From positions 1 through 64,000 of the forward strand of contig FZLS01000006.1 of assembly GCA_900197625.1 (NCBI GenBank): 64,000 bases of DNA, given 5' to 3'. A program made the position numbers and the translations under genes. Shown in pieces: positions 38,238-47,569 of this stretch. The stretch comes from Rhodobacteraceae bacterium Water-Bin34 (GTDB taxonomy: Bacteria > Pseudomonadota > Alphaproteobacteria > Rhodobacterales > Rhodobacteraceae). The number at the start of each line of letters is the position of its first letter. Position 1 is the stretch's first letter. The notes under the pieces were generated by a model. It did no database searches and had not been told where the DNA came from. It saw nothing but the letters and a program-made list of their open reading frames with translations.

Positions 38238-39419
38238 TTATGATGCCATATCATATGCACGTTCACCATGAGAAGATTGATCAAGGCCGGTAAGCTCATT
38301 TTCTTCTGAAACACGAATGGGGCAAAATAATATTACAAATTTCACAATTAAATAAGTTGCAACTATAGTAAATATTCCAACTACAAGTAATGAACCTAGC
38401 TGCTCACTCCAACCAGCATAACCAAATACGGCAAGCATAATTGTTCCAAAAACGCCCCCTATACCATGAACAGCAAATACATCTAATGTATCGTCAATCT
38501 TGAAAAACCCTTTTATTACCTCACACATAATTTGACATAAGATACCTGCAATTCCACCAATGATCATAGCTTCAACAGGAGATACCCATCCCGAAGCAGG
38601 AGTGATAGAGGCTAATCCTGCTATTGTACCAGTTACAAGGCCAACCAGGGAGGATTTCCCATATTTTATTCGTTCATATAATGCCCAAGTTAATGATGCT
38701 GATGCTGCTGAAATGTGTGTAACGGTTATAGCCATTGCCGCACCACCATCAGCGGCTAATTGGGATCCACCATTAAAGCCAAACCATCCAACCCATAGCA
38801 TTGCAGCTCCAAGCATTACATAACCAGGATTATGAGGTGGAACATTTTTATTTAATCTTGGCCCAAGTGCAATTGCGATTACAAGCGCAGCTATTCCAGC
38901 AGTTTCATGTACAACAATACCACCTGCAAAGTCTTTAACGCCGTTTGCAAATAATGCACCGTCTGCTCCCGACAAAAGACCTCCACCCCAAATCCAATGA
39001 GTAACAGGCGCATATACTAAGATCATCCATAATGCTGAAAAGGTTAGCACAAAAGAGAAAGATACTCTCTCAACATATGCGCCAACTATTAGTGCTGGGG
39101 TAATTATTGCAAATGTCATTTGAAATGCAAAAAATAAAACCTCAGGAATTGTGCCAGATAAAGTATCAGAACTTATCCCTGTCAAAAACATTTTCCCAGT
39201 ACCACCCCAAAAAAGGTTTCCTTCACCAAAGGCTATCGAATATCCAAAAGCGAGCCATAATATCGACATTAAACATGCTATCGCAAAGCATTGCATAAAG
39301 ACCGAAAGAACGTTTCTTGCTCTAACGAGTCCGCCATAAAATAATGCTAATCCAGGTAAAGTCATAAACAAGACAAGAGCAGTTGCTACCATTATCCAAG
39401 CTGTATCTGCGCCATTCAT
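38238..39419 (-). CDS. amtB: Ammonium transporter
   Basis: An 11-helix trimeric ammonium channel of 393 aa. Signature regions are 'LFYGGLVRARNVLS', 'FAGGIVVHETAG' with the first pore His, 'GFNGGSQLAADGGAAMAITVTH', and 'VFAVHGIGGVFG' with the second pore His. The protein starts at what is the mature N-terminus of E. coli AmtB, without a signal sequence. RBS GGAGGA precedes the ATG. No glnK is adjacent; the only PII gene here is glnB at 2 kb. Nitrogen control through NtrC is likely, but I could not identify a convincing site upstream. Confidence 0.97.
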   Translation of the reverse strand: MNGADTAWIMVATALVLFMTLPGLALFYGGLVRARNVLSVFMQCFAIACLMSILWLAFGYSIAFGEGNLFWGGTGKMFLTGISSDTLSGTIPEVLFFAFQMTFAIITPALIVGAYVERVSFSFVLTFSALWMILVYAPVTHWIWGGGLLSGADGALFANGVKDFAGGIVVHETAGIAALVIAIALGPRLNKNVPPHNPGYVMLGAAMLWVGWFGFNGGSQLAADGGAAMAITVTHISAASASLTWALYERIKYGKSSLVGLVTGTIAGLASITPASGWVSPVEAMIIGGIAGILCQIMCEVIKGFFKIDDTLDVFAVHGIGGVFGTIMLAVFGYAGWSEQLGSLLVVGIFTIVATYLIVKFVILFCPIRVSEENELTGLDQSSHGERAYDMAS

Positions 39420-39568
39420 AATAAATCCTCCAAATGTTTGTTTCCATTTGTAGAAAAACTTGTTCCTTATAAAGATTAAACGCGATCATCTTTGTTGGGA
39501 TGTATAAATTGTCTATAAATTAGGCACATATATGGTCGGGTGTTGATTAATTGTGCGCTTTATGTACT

Positions 39569-40048
39569 TTATGCATGTTCATTTAATTTTTGTAAAATTA
39601 ACCTAATTGCATGATCGGTTGCTTTTTTTCTCACATTGTTACGCCCGATAGCACCAAAATATTTTGTAGTAGAGCTTATTGAACCATTCTTAATTGCTAA
39701 ACCAAAGCAAACGGTGCCTTCTTCTTTATGTTCAGAACCACCTGGGCCTGCGATACCTGTAATAGATAAAGTTAAATTAGCTATAGAGTTTTCTAAAGAT
39801 CCTATGGCCATTTCAATTGCTACTTGTTCGCTTACTGCTCCAAATGATCTTAATGTCGTTTGTTTTACGTTAAGCATATCAATTTTTGCATCATTAGAAT
39901 AAGTTATGAATCCTCTGTCATAAAAGTTTGAAGATCCAGGAATAGCGGTCAATTCACTAGAAATCATCCCGGCGGTACAGCTTTCGGCAGTAGTTATTCG
40001 CCAGCCAAGTTTTTGTGTGAGTTTGAGTATTTTTTCTAGGTTAGTCAT
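39569..40048 (-). CDS. pncC: CinA C-terminal family protein, nicotinamide-nucleotide amidohydrolase
   Basis: A 159-aa stand-alone CinA C-terminal domain that deamidates NMN to nicotinate mononucleotide. The N-terminal 'TTAESCTAGMISSELTAIPGSS' and 'TGIAGPGGSEHKEEGTVCFGLA' motifs are diagnostic. I choose ATG 40048 (MTNLEKIL), which overlaps the pgpA stop by 4 bases. An upstream in-frame ATG at 40084 lies inside pgpA and adds a non-homologous stretch. Last gene of ispDF-pgpA-pncC, a conserved alphaproteobacterial operon. Confidence 0.94.
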   Translation of the reverse strand: MTNLEKILKLTQKLGWRITTAESCTAGMISSELTAIPGSSNFYDRGFITYSNDAKIDMLNVKQTTLRSFGAVSEQVAIEMAIGSLENSIANLTLSITGIAGPGGSEHKEEGTVCFGLAIKNGSISSTTKYFGAIGRNNVRKKATDHAIRLILQKLNEHA

Positions 40049-40581
40049 GACAATAATCCAAAAAATAAAATAATAGTTAAACATAATGCAGAGAAAATTC
40101 CTGCTAGAATATCATCAAACATTACTCCAAATGGTGTCGATATCTGGTCTGCCCAACTTATCGGCCATGGTTTTATTATGTCAAAAAAACGAAATAGAAT
40201 AAAAGAAGACAAAAAGATAAGTATAATATCCATCGAATAAGTTTCGCTATTTATATTTATATTAAATACGTTTCTAGATATTGAAGTGTGAAATTTTTCG
40301 TTTGATGTAATAATAAACAGTGGTGTAAATGTAATCCACTGTCCAACAACCTCATCTATAACAATTTCACTTGGGTCATGTTCAGATTTTTCTTTTGTTT
40401 CGATAAGGGTTGCAAGCCAGCCAAGAATAAAAACTAATGTGCTTATAATTAATAAGTACAATACGTTTAATTCAATTATTAAAAAAATGTAAATGAATGG
40501 TAGGGCTCCTAATGACCCCCAAGTTCCAGGAGCTGGCTTCAAGAGGCCAATGTAGAACCATGTTGCAATAAAGCGCATCAT
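40045..40581 (-). CDS. pgpA: Phosphatidylglycerophosphatase A
   Basis: Inner-membrane enzyme dephosphorylating phosphatidylglycerol phosphate. The 178 aa show the family pattern 'TWFYIGLLKPAPGTWGSLGALP' at the N-terminus, 'DPSEIVIDEVVGQWITF' with acidic catalytic residues (about 70-87), and 'FRFFDIIKPWPISWADQ' near 130, with hydrophobic helices between. It overlaps ispDF by 4 bases and pncC by 4 bases, so the three genes are translationally coupled. Confidence 0.95.
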   Translation of the reverse strand: MMRFIATWFYIGLLKPAPGTWGSLGALPFIYIFLIIELNVLYLLIISTLVFILGWLATLIETKEKSEHDPSEIVIDEVVGQWITFTPLFIITSNEKFHTSISRNVFNININSETYSMDIILIFLSSFILFRFFDIIKPWPISWADQISTPFGVMFDDILAGIFSALCLTIILFFGLLS

Positions 40582-41723
40582 TTTCTAATCAATGTCGCTG
40601 TTGCTTGAGCTGCTATGCCTTCATTTCTTCCTGTAAAACCTAATTTTTCTGTTGTTGTGGCTTTGATAGATATATTCTCAACATTAACATTGGTTATCCT
40701 AGAAATATTTTCACACATTTTTTTTGCATAAGGGCCAATTTTTGGAGTTTCGCAGATTATTGTGCAATCTATATGATTTATATAAAATTCACGTTCGCTG
40801 CATAATAATACAGCTTTTCGAAGAAATATATCAGAGGAAGCATTTTTCCATTTTTGATCTGATGGTGGAAACCATTGCCCAATATCTCCTTCACTCAAGG
40901 CGCCAAAAATGGCATCAGTTATAGCATGCATGGCTACATCAGCATCTGAATGGCCCATCAATGCATTTGTGTGAGCTATCTCTATTCCATTCAAAACTAC
41001 TTGGCTTCCCGCTCCAAGGGCGTGCACGTCAAAACCATTACCAACTCTTATATCCATGGTGTTTCCTAAAATTTGTTTTGCTAAATCAAAATCTTCAAGG
41101 GTTGTAATTTTTATATTTCTTTCAGTACCTAAAATTGGCTTAACTTCAATTCCAGCAGACTGTGCTATCGCTACGTCATCTGTTGCTGACATATCTGCAT
41201 TTTTATATGCATTATATATTTGATTTAATTTAAATGCTTGTGGCGTTTGTGCTTTCCAAATCATATTACGAGGAATATTTTTTTGAATTTTATCTTTTGT
41301 GATAGACCATAATGTATCGGCTACTGGTAAGGCCAAAAAACAAGCATCATTATCTTCTAAGCCAGTAATAATTCGGTCGAGTGCGTCAATAGGAAGACAC
41401 GGTCGAGCGCCATCATGTATCAAGACATAATCGCTTGATGCGGCTTTTATACCTTCAAATACACTTTCTGACCTAGTTGCACCACCATGCACTGGTTCTG
41501 AAAGTCTATTATCATTTATTTTTGTTACCATATTCATGTATAGTTTCGTATCGTCTTCATGAATTACGCATACTATTTCACTTATTGCTTTATGAGAGAG
41601 CAGTGACTCAATTGTATGTTGTAAAATTGGTTTTTGGCCAATTTTGCGGTACTGTTTTGGTACTCCACTTCCAGCGCGAGTACCTCGGCCTGCGGCTACT
41701 ATTATGGCTGTTATAGAGTTCAT
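40578..41723 (-). CDS. ispDF: Bifunctional IspD/IspF isoprenoid biosynthesis enzyme
   Basis: Catalyses two non-consecutive steps of the MEP pathway: MEP cytidylyltransferase and MEcPP synthase. Of the 381 aa, about 1-220 are IspD ('AIIVAAGRGTRAGSGVPKQY', 'VLIHDGARP', 'KAQTPQAF'). About 224-381 are IspF ('IRVGNGFDVHALG' with the metal ligand D-x-H, 'HSDADVAMHAITDAIFGA', 'TTTEKLGFTGRNEGIA'). The fused form is typical of Alphaproteobacteria. First gene of the operon with pgpA and pncC; diverges from dusB. Confidence 0.98.
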   Translation of the reverse strand: MNSITAIIVAAGRGTRAGSGVPKQYRKIGQKPILQHTIESLLSHKAISEIVCVIHEDDTKLYMNMVTKINDNRLSEPVHGGATRSESVFEGIKAASSDYVLIHDGARPCLPIDALDRIITGLEDNDACFLALPVADTLWSITKDKIQKNIPRNMIWKAQTPQAFKLNQIYNAYKNADMSATDDVAIAQSAGIEVKPILGTERNIKITTLEDFDLAKQILGNTMDIRVGNGFDVHALGAGSQVVLNGIEIAHTNALMGHSDADVAMHAITDAIFGALSEGDIGQWFPPSDQKWKNASSDIFLRKAVLLCSEREFYINHIDCTIICETPKIGPYAKKMCENISRITNVNVENISIKATTTEKLGFTGRNEGIAAQATATLIRK

Positions 41724-41805
41724 GCATTTGTTTATAGAACGAAAGATTATCGATGCAAGTTACTTTAAACTTGTTATTAAAATTCTTAATGCCTATTAAT
41801 TAGTC

Positions 41806-42792
41806 ATGAGTTCATTAATGATCGGAAAACAGGCAATATCGCCTCCCGTTTTATTATCTCCGTTAGCGGGTATTACAGACTTACCATATAGAAATCTTGT
41901 TTCTAGTTTTGGGGCAGGTCTTGTAGTTTCCGAAATGGTTGCAAGTCATGAAATTATGCAAAAAGGTAAAGATGCGCGCGCAAGAGCTGAGTTAGGATTT
42001 AACGTTGAAGGAACATCCGTTCAAATCGCGGGAAGAGATGCTTATTGGATGTCTGAATGTGCAAAATTAATACAAGGAAATGGCGCTAAGATAATCGATA
42101 TTAACATGGGATGCCCGGCTAAAAGTGTAGTTAATGGAGCCTCAGGCTCGGCATTAATGCGAACGCCAGACCTAGCACTTCAATTAATTGAGGCCGTTGT
42201 AAATGCTGTTGATATACCTGTAACATTAAAGACTAGATTGGGATGGGATCACAATGATTTGAATGCAGCTGACTTGTCTATTAGAGCAGAAAAAATTGGT
42301 ATCCAAATGATTACAATTCATGGGAGAACAAGATGCCAATTTTATAAAGGTAATGCAGATTGGAAAAAAATTCGTGAAGTGAAAGAGTCTGTTGATATAC
42401 CTGTTATTGCTAATGGTGATATTGTTGACAGCGCATCTGCAAAATTAGCTATGAAACATTCAAAAGCTGATGGTGTAATGATTGGTAGAGGTGCTCAAGG
42501 CAAGCCATGGCTGTTATCCCAAATAGCCTCAGAAATATTCAACACCAAACCACCCGAAATACCTTCAGGAAATAAATTACTTAATATGATATCAATGCAT
42601 TACACTGAAATGTTAAACTTTTATGGTGAGCGACATGGAAATAAAGTCGCAAGAAAACATCTGGGATGGTATATGGATTATATAGGTGTCAGTTCTATTG
42701 ATAAAAGGGCATTACAAACAGAAACAGACCCCCAAAAAGTCCTCAAAATGATTTCTTTATTATCTGCAGAGGAGCCTAGTAAGTGCCAATGA
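41806..42792 (+). CDS. dusB: tRNA-dihydrouridine synthase, DusB/NifR3 type
   Basis: FMN-dependent reductase of uridines in the tRNA D-loop. The 328 aa contain 'SPLAGITDLPYRNL', 'INMGCPAKSVVNGASGSALM' with the catalytic Cys, 'KTRLGWD', 'TIHGRTRCQFYKG', 'PVIANGDI' and 'GVMIGRGAQGKPW'. Its old name nifR3 reflects its constant position at the head of the ntrBC operon, as here. The end overlaps the ntrB start by 10 bases. Confidence 0.97.
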   Translation: MSSLMIGKQAISPPVLLSPLAGITDLPYRNLVSSFGAGLVVSEMVASHEIMQKGKDARARAELGFNVEGTSVQIAGRDAYWMSECAKLIQGNGAKIIDINMGCPAKSVVNGASGSALMRTPDLALQLIEAVVNAVDIPVTLKTRLGWDHNDLNAADLSIRAEKIGIQMITIHGRTRCQFYKGNADWKKIREVKESVDIPVIANGDIVDSASAKLAMKHSKADGVMIGRGAQGKPWLLSQIASEIFNTKPPEIPSGNKLLNMISMHYTEMLNFYGERHGNKVARKHLGWYMDYIGVSSIDKRALQTETDPQKVLKMISLLSAEEPSKCQ

Positions 42793-43865
42793 TTGATTTT
42801 AATCACGTTTGGAATACAATTCCTTTTCCTGCATTCATTATTAATTCAGAATTCAAAATAATTGAGGGTAATTCATCTGCCGAACAAATAATTCATACAT
42901 CTCGAAAACAAATGTTTGGAAAAGAGTTAGGAGTTTTTTTTGGTATAAATTCAGTGGTTTTAGAAACGGTCAAGCAAGTAAGGCAACAGAATTCATCCCT
43001 AAGTCAATATGGAGTCGAGATTTCCACAATTGATAGGGTATCATTTGAATGTAATCTTCATATAAATCCTCTAGACAAAAATAATGAAAAATATTTACTG
43101 ATTATTCAGCCAAATAGTTTTGCACAAAAAATTAACCAATCGTCAACCCAACGTACAACAGCACGTTCAGTAACTGCAATGGCCTCAATGCTTGCACATG
43201 AAATCAGAAATCCTCTTGCTGGGATTTCTGGTGCTGCGCAGCTTTTGGCAATGAATGCGAATGATGATGACGTTGAATTGGCCGATATGATAGGTCAGGA
43301 AACAAAAAGAATTGGAACATTAGTCGATAGATTTGAAGTATTTTCAGATATTCGACCAGCACTAAGAGATGCGTATAACATTCATGACGTTTTAGACAGA
43401 GCAATAAGATCATCATCTGCTGGCTTTGCGTCAACAATAAAGTTCACAAAACAATATGATCCATCATTGCCTGATGCATCTGGTGATGCAGATCAAATGC
43501 TGCAAGTTTTTCAAAATATCTTAAAGAACGCATGTGAAGCAATTCAAAAAGATCGTGGAAAAATAGTGATTTGCACATCTTATAATTCTGGAGTGAGATA
43601 TACTATTTCTGGAAATCAGTCAGAAATACTGCCGCTTCAAATAGAAATAATTGATAATGGTAAAGGTATTCCTGGAAATATAATTGATGAAATTTTTGAA
43701 CCCTTTGTTTCATCAAAAGTTAATGGAACAGGTCTAGGCTTAGCATTTGTCTCAAAAATTGTAACTAGTCATGGTGGTTTGATTGAATGTACCACAGATC
43801 ATCCTGGAACCAAATTTACTTTACGCCTTCCTATATGGAAAAAATCTGCAGAGGATAGAATATAA
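42783..43865 (+). CDS. ntrB: Nitrogen regulation sensor histidine kinase NtrB
   Basis: Soluble kinase/phosphatase controlled by PII that phosphorylates NtrC. The 360 aa have an N-terminal PAS domain (about 8-115), the H-box 'MLAHEIRNPLAGISGAAQLL' with phospho-acceptor His139, and a HATPase with N-box 'QNILKNACEAI', G1 'DNGKGIP' and G2 'GTGLGLAFV'. There are no membrane segments. The start is GTG 42783, chosen because GGAG at 42771-42774 gives 8-base spacing; the ATG at 42789 would be too far. Overlaps dusB by 10 bases and shares one base with ntrC. Confidence 0.97.
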   Translation: MPMIDFNHVWNTIPFPAFIINSEFKIIEGNSSAEQIIHTSRKQMFGKELGVFFGINSVVLETVKQVRQQNSSLSQYGVEISTIDRVSFECNLHINPLDKNNEKYLLIIQPNSFAQKINQSSTQRTTARSVTAMASMLAHEIRNPLAGISGAAQLLAMNANDDDVELADMIGQETKRIGTLVDRFEVFSDIRPALRDAYNIHDVLDRAIRSSSAGFASTIKFTKQYDPSLPDASGDADQMLQVFQNILKNACEAIQKDRGKIVICTSYNSGVRYTISGNQSEILPLQIEIIDNGKGIPGNIIDEIFEPFVSSKVNGTGLGLAFVSKIVTSHGGLIECTTDHPGTKFTLRLPIWKKSAEDRI

Positions 43866-45262
43866 TGGATGGAACAATATTAGTTGCCGATGATGATCGA
43901 ACAATAAGGGCAGTATTAACACAAGCACTAACCCGTGCTGGGTGTAAAGTGAGAGCAACTGGAAGTATAGAAACATTATGGCGTTGGATAGATGAGGGTG
44001 ATGGTGATGTTGTAATTTCTGATGTTAATTTACCAGATGGTGATGGGTTGGAAATGTTACCAGCTATTAAGCGTAAACGAAAAGATTTACCCGTTATAAT
44101 TATTTCAGCTCAAAATACTGTAATTACTGCAATCAAAGCTTCTGAATTAGGTGCTTATGATTATTTACCTAAGCCATTTGATTTAAAAAAATTATTATCA
44201 AAGGTTAATAAAGCATTATCGAACCAAGGAACAAACAATAATATTATCCAGCAAGATGGGGCTGTTGATCAAGAATTGCCTCTAATTGGCTCTTCTCCAC
44301 TTATGCAGGATGTTTACAGGTTTTTAGCGCGTGTATTACATACCGATCTTTCAACTATTATTACGGGTGAGAGTGGAACTGGTAAAGATCTATTGGCTCA
44401 TACTATGCATGATTTGGGGCCAAGAGCACCTATGGACTTTGTTCGTATTAACATATCTTCATCGAATATAGATAAGATAGAAGGAACTTTAATAGGTGGG
44501 AAAGAAGATCTGAATATATCTCCAGCATCGAAGAGTTCAACTATTTACTTTGATGAAATTTCTGAAATGTCTGATGAAACCCAATTGCAATTATTAGATC
44601 TATTGAGATCAGATGCAGTTATAAGCAAAAATTATAGATTTATCTCATCATCTAGGCTGTCATTACAAAATTTGATTAGCCAAGGAATTATAAGAGAAGA
44701 TTTATTTTACCGTTTAAATGTTGTGAATATAAATCTCCCCCCCTTACGCGATAGGGTGGGGGATATTCCTGATTTAACAAAACATTTTTTACAGCAATCA
44801 GCATTATCAGGAATGCCAAAAAAAGTTATATCAGCTAAAGCAATACAGTTGCTTCAAAATGCGCCATGGGCTGGAAACATAAGAGAATTAGAGAACTTTA
44901 TAAATAGTTTAGTAGTTTTAATTTCAGATGAAGAAATTACACCTATTCATGTTGAAGAAAATTTAAATTTAATTCCATCTGTAAATTCAAATGAATTAGA
45001 CGCTGACAACGGCAAATTATCATCTTCAGTTGAAAAGCATATAAAAAGATATTTTGATCTTCATGGCGATAATTTACCTCCTCCTGGATTATATAATAGA
45101 ATTTTAAAAGAAATTGAACTGCCGCTTATCGCATTATCCCTATCAGCAACCAGAGGAAATCAAATTAAAACATCCGAATTACTTGGTATTAATCGCAATA
45201 CTCTAAGAAAAAAGATTAAAGATTTAGATATTGTAGTTACAAGAAGTAAAAAAATGATGTAA
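43865..45262 (+). CDS. ntrC: Nitrogen response regulator NtrC lacking the GAFTGA sigma-54 loop
   Basis: A 465-aa regulator with receiver (1-118, phospho-acceptor Asp53), AAA+ domain and a C-terminal Fis-type helix-turn-helix ('GNQIKTSELLGINRNTLRKKIK'). Walker A 'GESGTGKD' and Walker B 'STIYFDEISEM' are present. Between them, where sigma-54 activators carry GAFTGA, the sequence reads 'IEGTLIGGKEDLNISPASKS', with no such motif. Rhodobacter capsulatus NtrC is also known to lack it and to act with sigma-70. I infer that this protein activates nitrogen genes without sigma-54. It shares one base with ntrB. Confidence 0.95.
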   Translation: MDGTILVADDDRTIRAVLTQALTRAGCKVRATGSIETLWRWIDEGDGDVVISDVNLPDGDGLEMLPAIKRKRKDLPVIIISAQNTVITAIKASELGAYDYLPKPFDLKKLLSKVNKALSNQGTNNNIIQQDGAVDQELPLIGSSPLMQDVYRFLARVLHTDLSTIITGESGTGKDLLAHTMHDLGPRAPMDFVRINISSSNIDKIEGTLIGGKEDLNISPASKSSTIYFDEISEMSDETQLQLLDLLRSDAVISKNYRFISSSRLSLQNLISQGIIREDLFYRLNVVNINLPPLRDRVGDIPDLTKHFLQQSALSGMPKKVISAKAIQLLQNAPWAGNIRELENFINSLVVLISDEEITPIHVEENLNLIPSVNSNELDADNGKLSSSVEKHIKRYFDLHGDNLPPPGLYNRILKEIELPLIALSLSATRGNQIKTSELLGINRNTLRKKIKDLDIVVTRSKKMM

Positions 45263-45310
45263 CGATGCAACATAGTGTAGTAAATATAGAACTATAAGTA
45301 ACAAAGACTT

Positions 45311-47536
45311 ATGATGAAAAATATACTTGGCAAATTAAAGCAATGGCGTAATCGGCGTAAATTTTTAACAATTTTAGCTTGGTCTTTAATCTTACTTGGA
45401 CCAATCTTAACAGGGCTTACTGTTTCAATATTACAGGGAGAATTTGGTAGTAAATTAAGTAATATTTTACGATTAATACTTCTTGCTGATGGAATTTATC
45501 TTTTAGTTGTTATTTCAATTGTTGGATATGCGGTTATGAGAATGTTTGCTGCTAGAAGAGCAAAATCAGCAGGTTCACGTTTACACATGCGCTTAAGCAG
45601 AGTTTTTGCTATTGTTGCGCTTATCCCAACTGTTCTTGTAGCAGTTTTTGCTGTTGTCACGTTAAGTATTGGCGTTGAAGGGTGGTTTTCAAAAAATGTT
45701 CAGAATGTTGTGAAATCTTCCTTATCTGCTGCAGAAGCTTATAAAAACGAACAAAGAGATGATTTGAAAATTGATTTAAGTTTTATGTCGGTAAGACTAA
45801 ATGAATATAAGAAATCAAACTCATTCGTAAGTGATAGCGATTTAAGAGTACAATTGATTTCTATTCAAAAGCTAATCCAAAGAGGATTAAAAGAAGCTTA
45901 TATCATTGATAGGAACGCAAATTTGAGATCAAGGGGAGAGCTTAGCTACTTGTTTGGCTACGAAGAACCTTCAGATGAAATAATGAAATCTGCTGAGCTT
46001 GGTGATTTAATAATAATTGAAGATTGGCCAAATAATGAATTTAGAAGCTTAATTAGATTAGAAAGTTTTGAAGATAAATATTTATACATATCTAGAACTG
46101 TTGATGGTAAAATTCTTAATCTATTAGATAAAACAATGGAATCTGCCATTACTTATAATACAATGGAGTCTCAGCGCGAAAAAATTCTTTGGTCATATGG
46201 ACTTTTATATCTGGGGTTTGCAACATTTGTTATTCTATCCTCAATTCTACTTGGTATGTTGTTTGCTGAGCGATTATCAAGACCGGTGGGTCGATTAGCT
46301 GGAGCTGCACAAAGATTGGGTGCGGGTGACTTTGATGTTAAAGTGATTGAAGAAAAAGGTGATGATGAGATTGCAATGTTAAGCCGTGTATTTAATCACA
46401 TGACAAAACAGGTAAAACGTCAAAGAGATGACTTAATAGCTGCAAATGATTATACGGAAAGAAGGCGTAGATTATTTGACAGTGTTTTATCTGGAGTTAC
46501 TGCGGGTGTTATTGGCTTATCATCTGATGGTAATATTGGGTTTATAAATTTAGCTGCACAAAAGTTATTAAATTTGAATTCAGATAATCATGAAGGAAAA
46601 AGTATTCAAATAGCAGTCCCTGAATTTATTGATCTATTTAGGCTGATACAGAAAAATGATAATAAAACCCAGCAACAAGAAATCAAATTAACACGTGCTG
46701 GAGCTATTGAAATTCTTTTAGTAAGGATTTCAGCAAGAATTTCTGAAAATGAATTAGTTGAAGGGTATGTTATTACCTTTGATGATGTTACGAATCTAGT
46801 GTCAGCTCAAAGATTGGCTGCATGGGGAGATGTTGCCAGAAGAATTGCACATGAGATTAAAAATCCTTTAACTCCAATTCAGTTGTCAGCAGAACGCCTA
46901 AAGCGTAAATATTCACCAATTGTTGGCACTGAAGACAGTAACCTTTCACAATATTGTGATGTCATTATTCGCCAAACAAATGATTTAAGAAGAATTGTTG
47001 ATGAATTCTCTAAATTTGCCAGAATGCCGGAACCTATAAAACGGCCAACAAATGTGACTAAGTTACTTAAAGATGTAATATTATTATTTCAGGTATCATC
47101 TCCAAAAATTAGTATAGTTTTTAATAATTTATATGATGATTTTAATGTCAGCATAGATGAAACAATGATTAATCAAGCATTTACTAATTTAATAAAAAAT
47201 GCAGGTGAGGCTATTGAAAGTAAATTAAATTCACAGCCAGATCTTAAATTTGATCCTGAGATTAGAATAACTATCGATCAAATTATGAATGATCTTGAAA
47301 TCACCATTGAAGACAACGGAATTGGTCTACCAAATCAAGGGCGGTCACGATTATTTGAGCCTTATGTAACCAATAGAGAAAATGGGACAGGGTTAGGTTT
47401 ATCGATAGTTAAAAAAATAATTGAAGAACATAATGGATCACTGGAATTATTGGATGCATCTCCATTTTCTAAAACGGATAGTTTTGGTGCTAAAATGCGA
47501 ATTGTATTTCCAAAAGAAATAATAATAGAGAATTAA
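45311..47536 (+). CDS. ntrY: Nitrogen regulation sensor histidine kinase NtrY
   Basis: Membrane-bound kinase paired with NtrX. The 741 aa begin with membrane helices (about 20-110) and an extracytoplasmic region, with a further helix near 290-315. Then come HAMP ('RLSRPVGRLAGAAQRLGAGDFDVKV'), PAS (about 385-490), the H-box 'RRIAHEIKNPLTPIQLSAERL' and a HATPase with 'NLIKNAGEAIESK', 'EDNGIGLP' and 'GTGLGLSIVKKI'. Domain order and length match alphaproteobacterial NtrY. Follows ntrC by 48 bases; ntrX follows 33 bases later. Confidence 0.96.
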   Translation: MMKNILGKLKQWRNRRKFLTILAWSLILLGPILTGLTVSILQGEFGSKLSNILRLILLADGIYLLVVISIVGYAVMRMFAARRAKSAGSRLHMRLSRVFAIVALIPTVLVAVFAVVTLSIGVEGWFSKNVQNVVKSSLSAAEAYKNEQRDDLKIDLSFMSVRLNEYKKSNSFVSDSDLRVQLISIQKLIQRGLKEAYIIDRNANLRSRGELSYLFGYEEPSDEIMKSAELGDLIIIEDWPNNEFRSLIRLESFEDKYLYISRTVDGKILNLLDKTMESAITYNTMESQREKILWSYGLLYLGFATFVILSSILLGMLFAERLSRPVGRLAGAAQRLGAGDFDVKVIEEKGDDEIAMLSRVFNHMTKQVKRQRDDLIAANDYTERRRRLFDSVLSGVTAGVIGLSSDGNIGFINLAAQKLLNLNSDNHEGKSIQIAVPEFIDLFRLIQKNDNKTQQQEIKLTRAGAIEILLVRISARISENELVEGYVITFDDVTNLVSAQRLAAWGDVARRIAHEIKNPLTPIQLSAERLKRKYSPIVGTEDSNLSQYCDVIIRQTNDLRRIVDEFSKFARMPEPIKRPTNVTKLLKDVILLFQVSSPKISIVFNNLYDDFNVSIDETMINQAFTNLIKNAGEAIESKLNSQPDLKFDPEIRITIDQIMNDLEITIEDNGIGLPNQGRSRLFEPYVTNRENGTGLGLSIVKKIIEEHNGSLELLDASPFSKTDSFGAKMRIVFPKEIIIEN

Positions 47537-47569
47537 AAATAGCTTTAATTAGCATAAAAGGAAAAAAAT

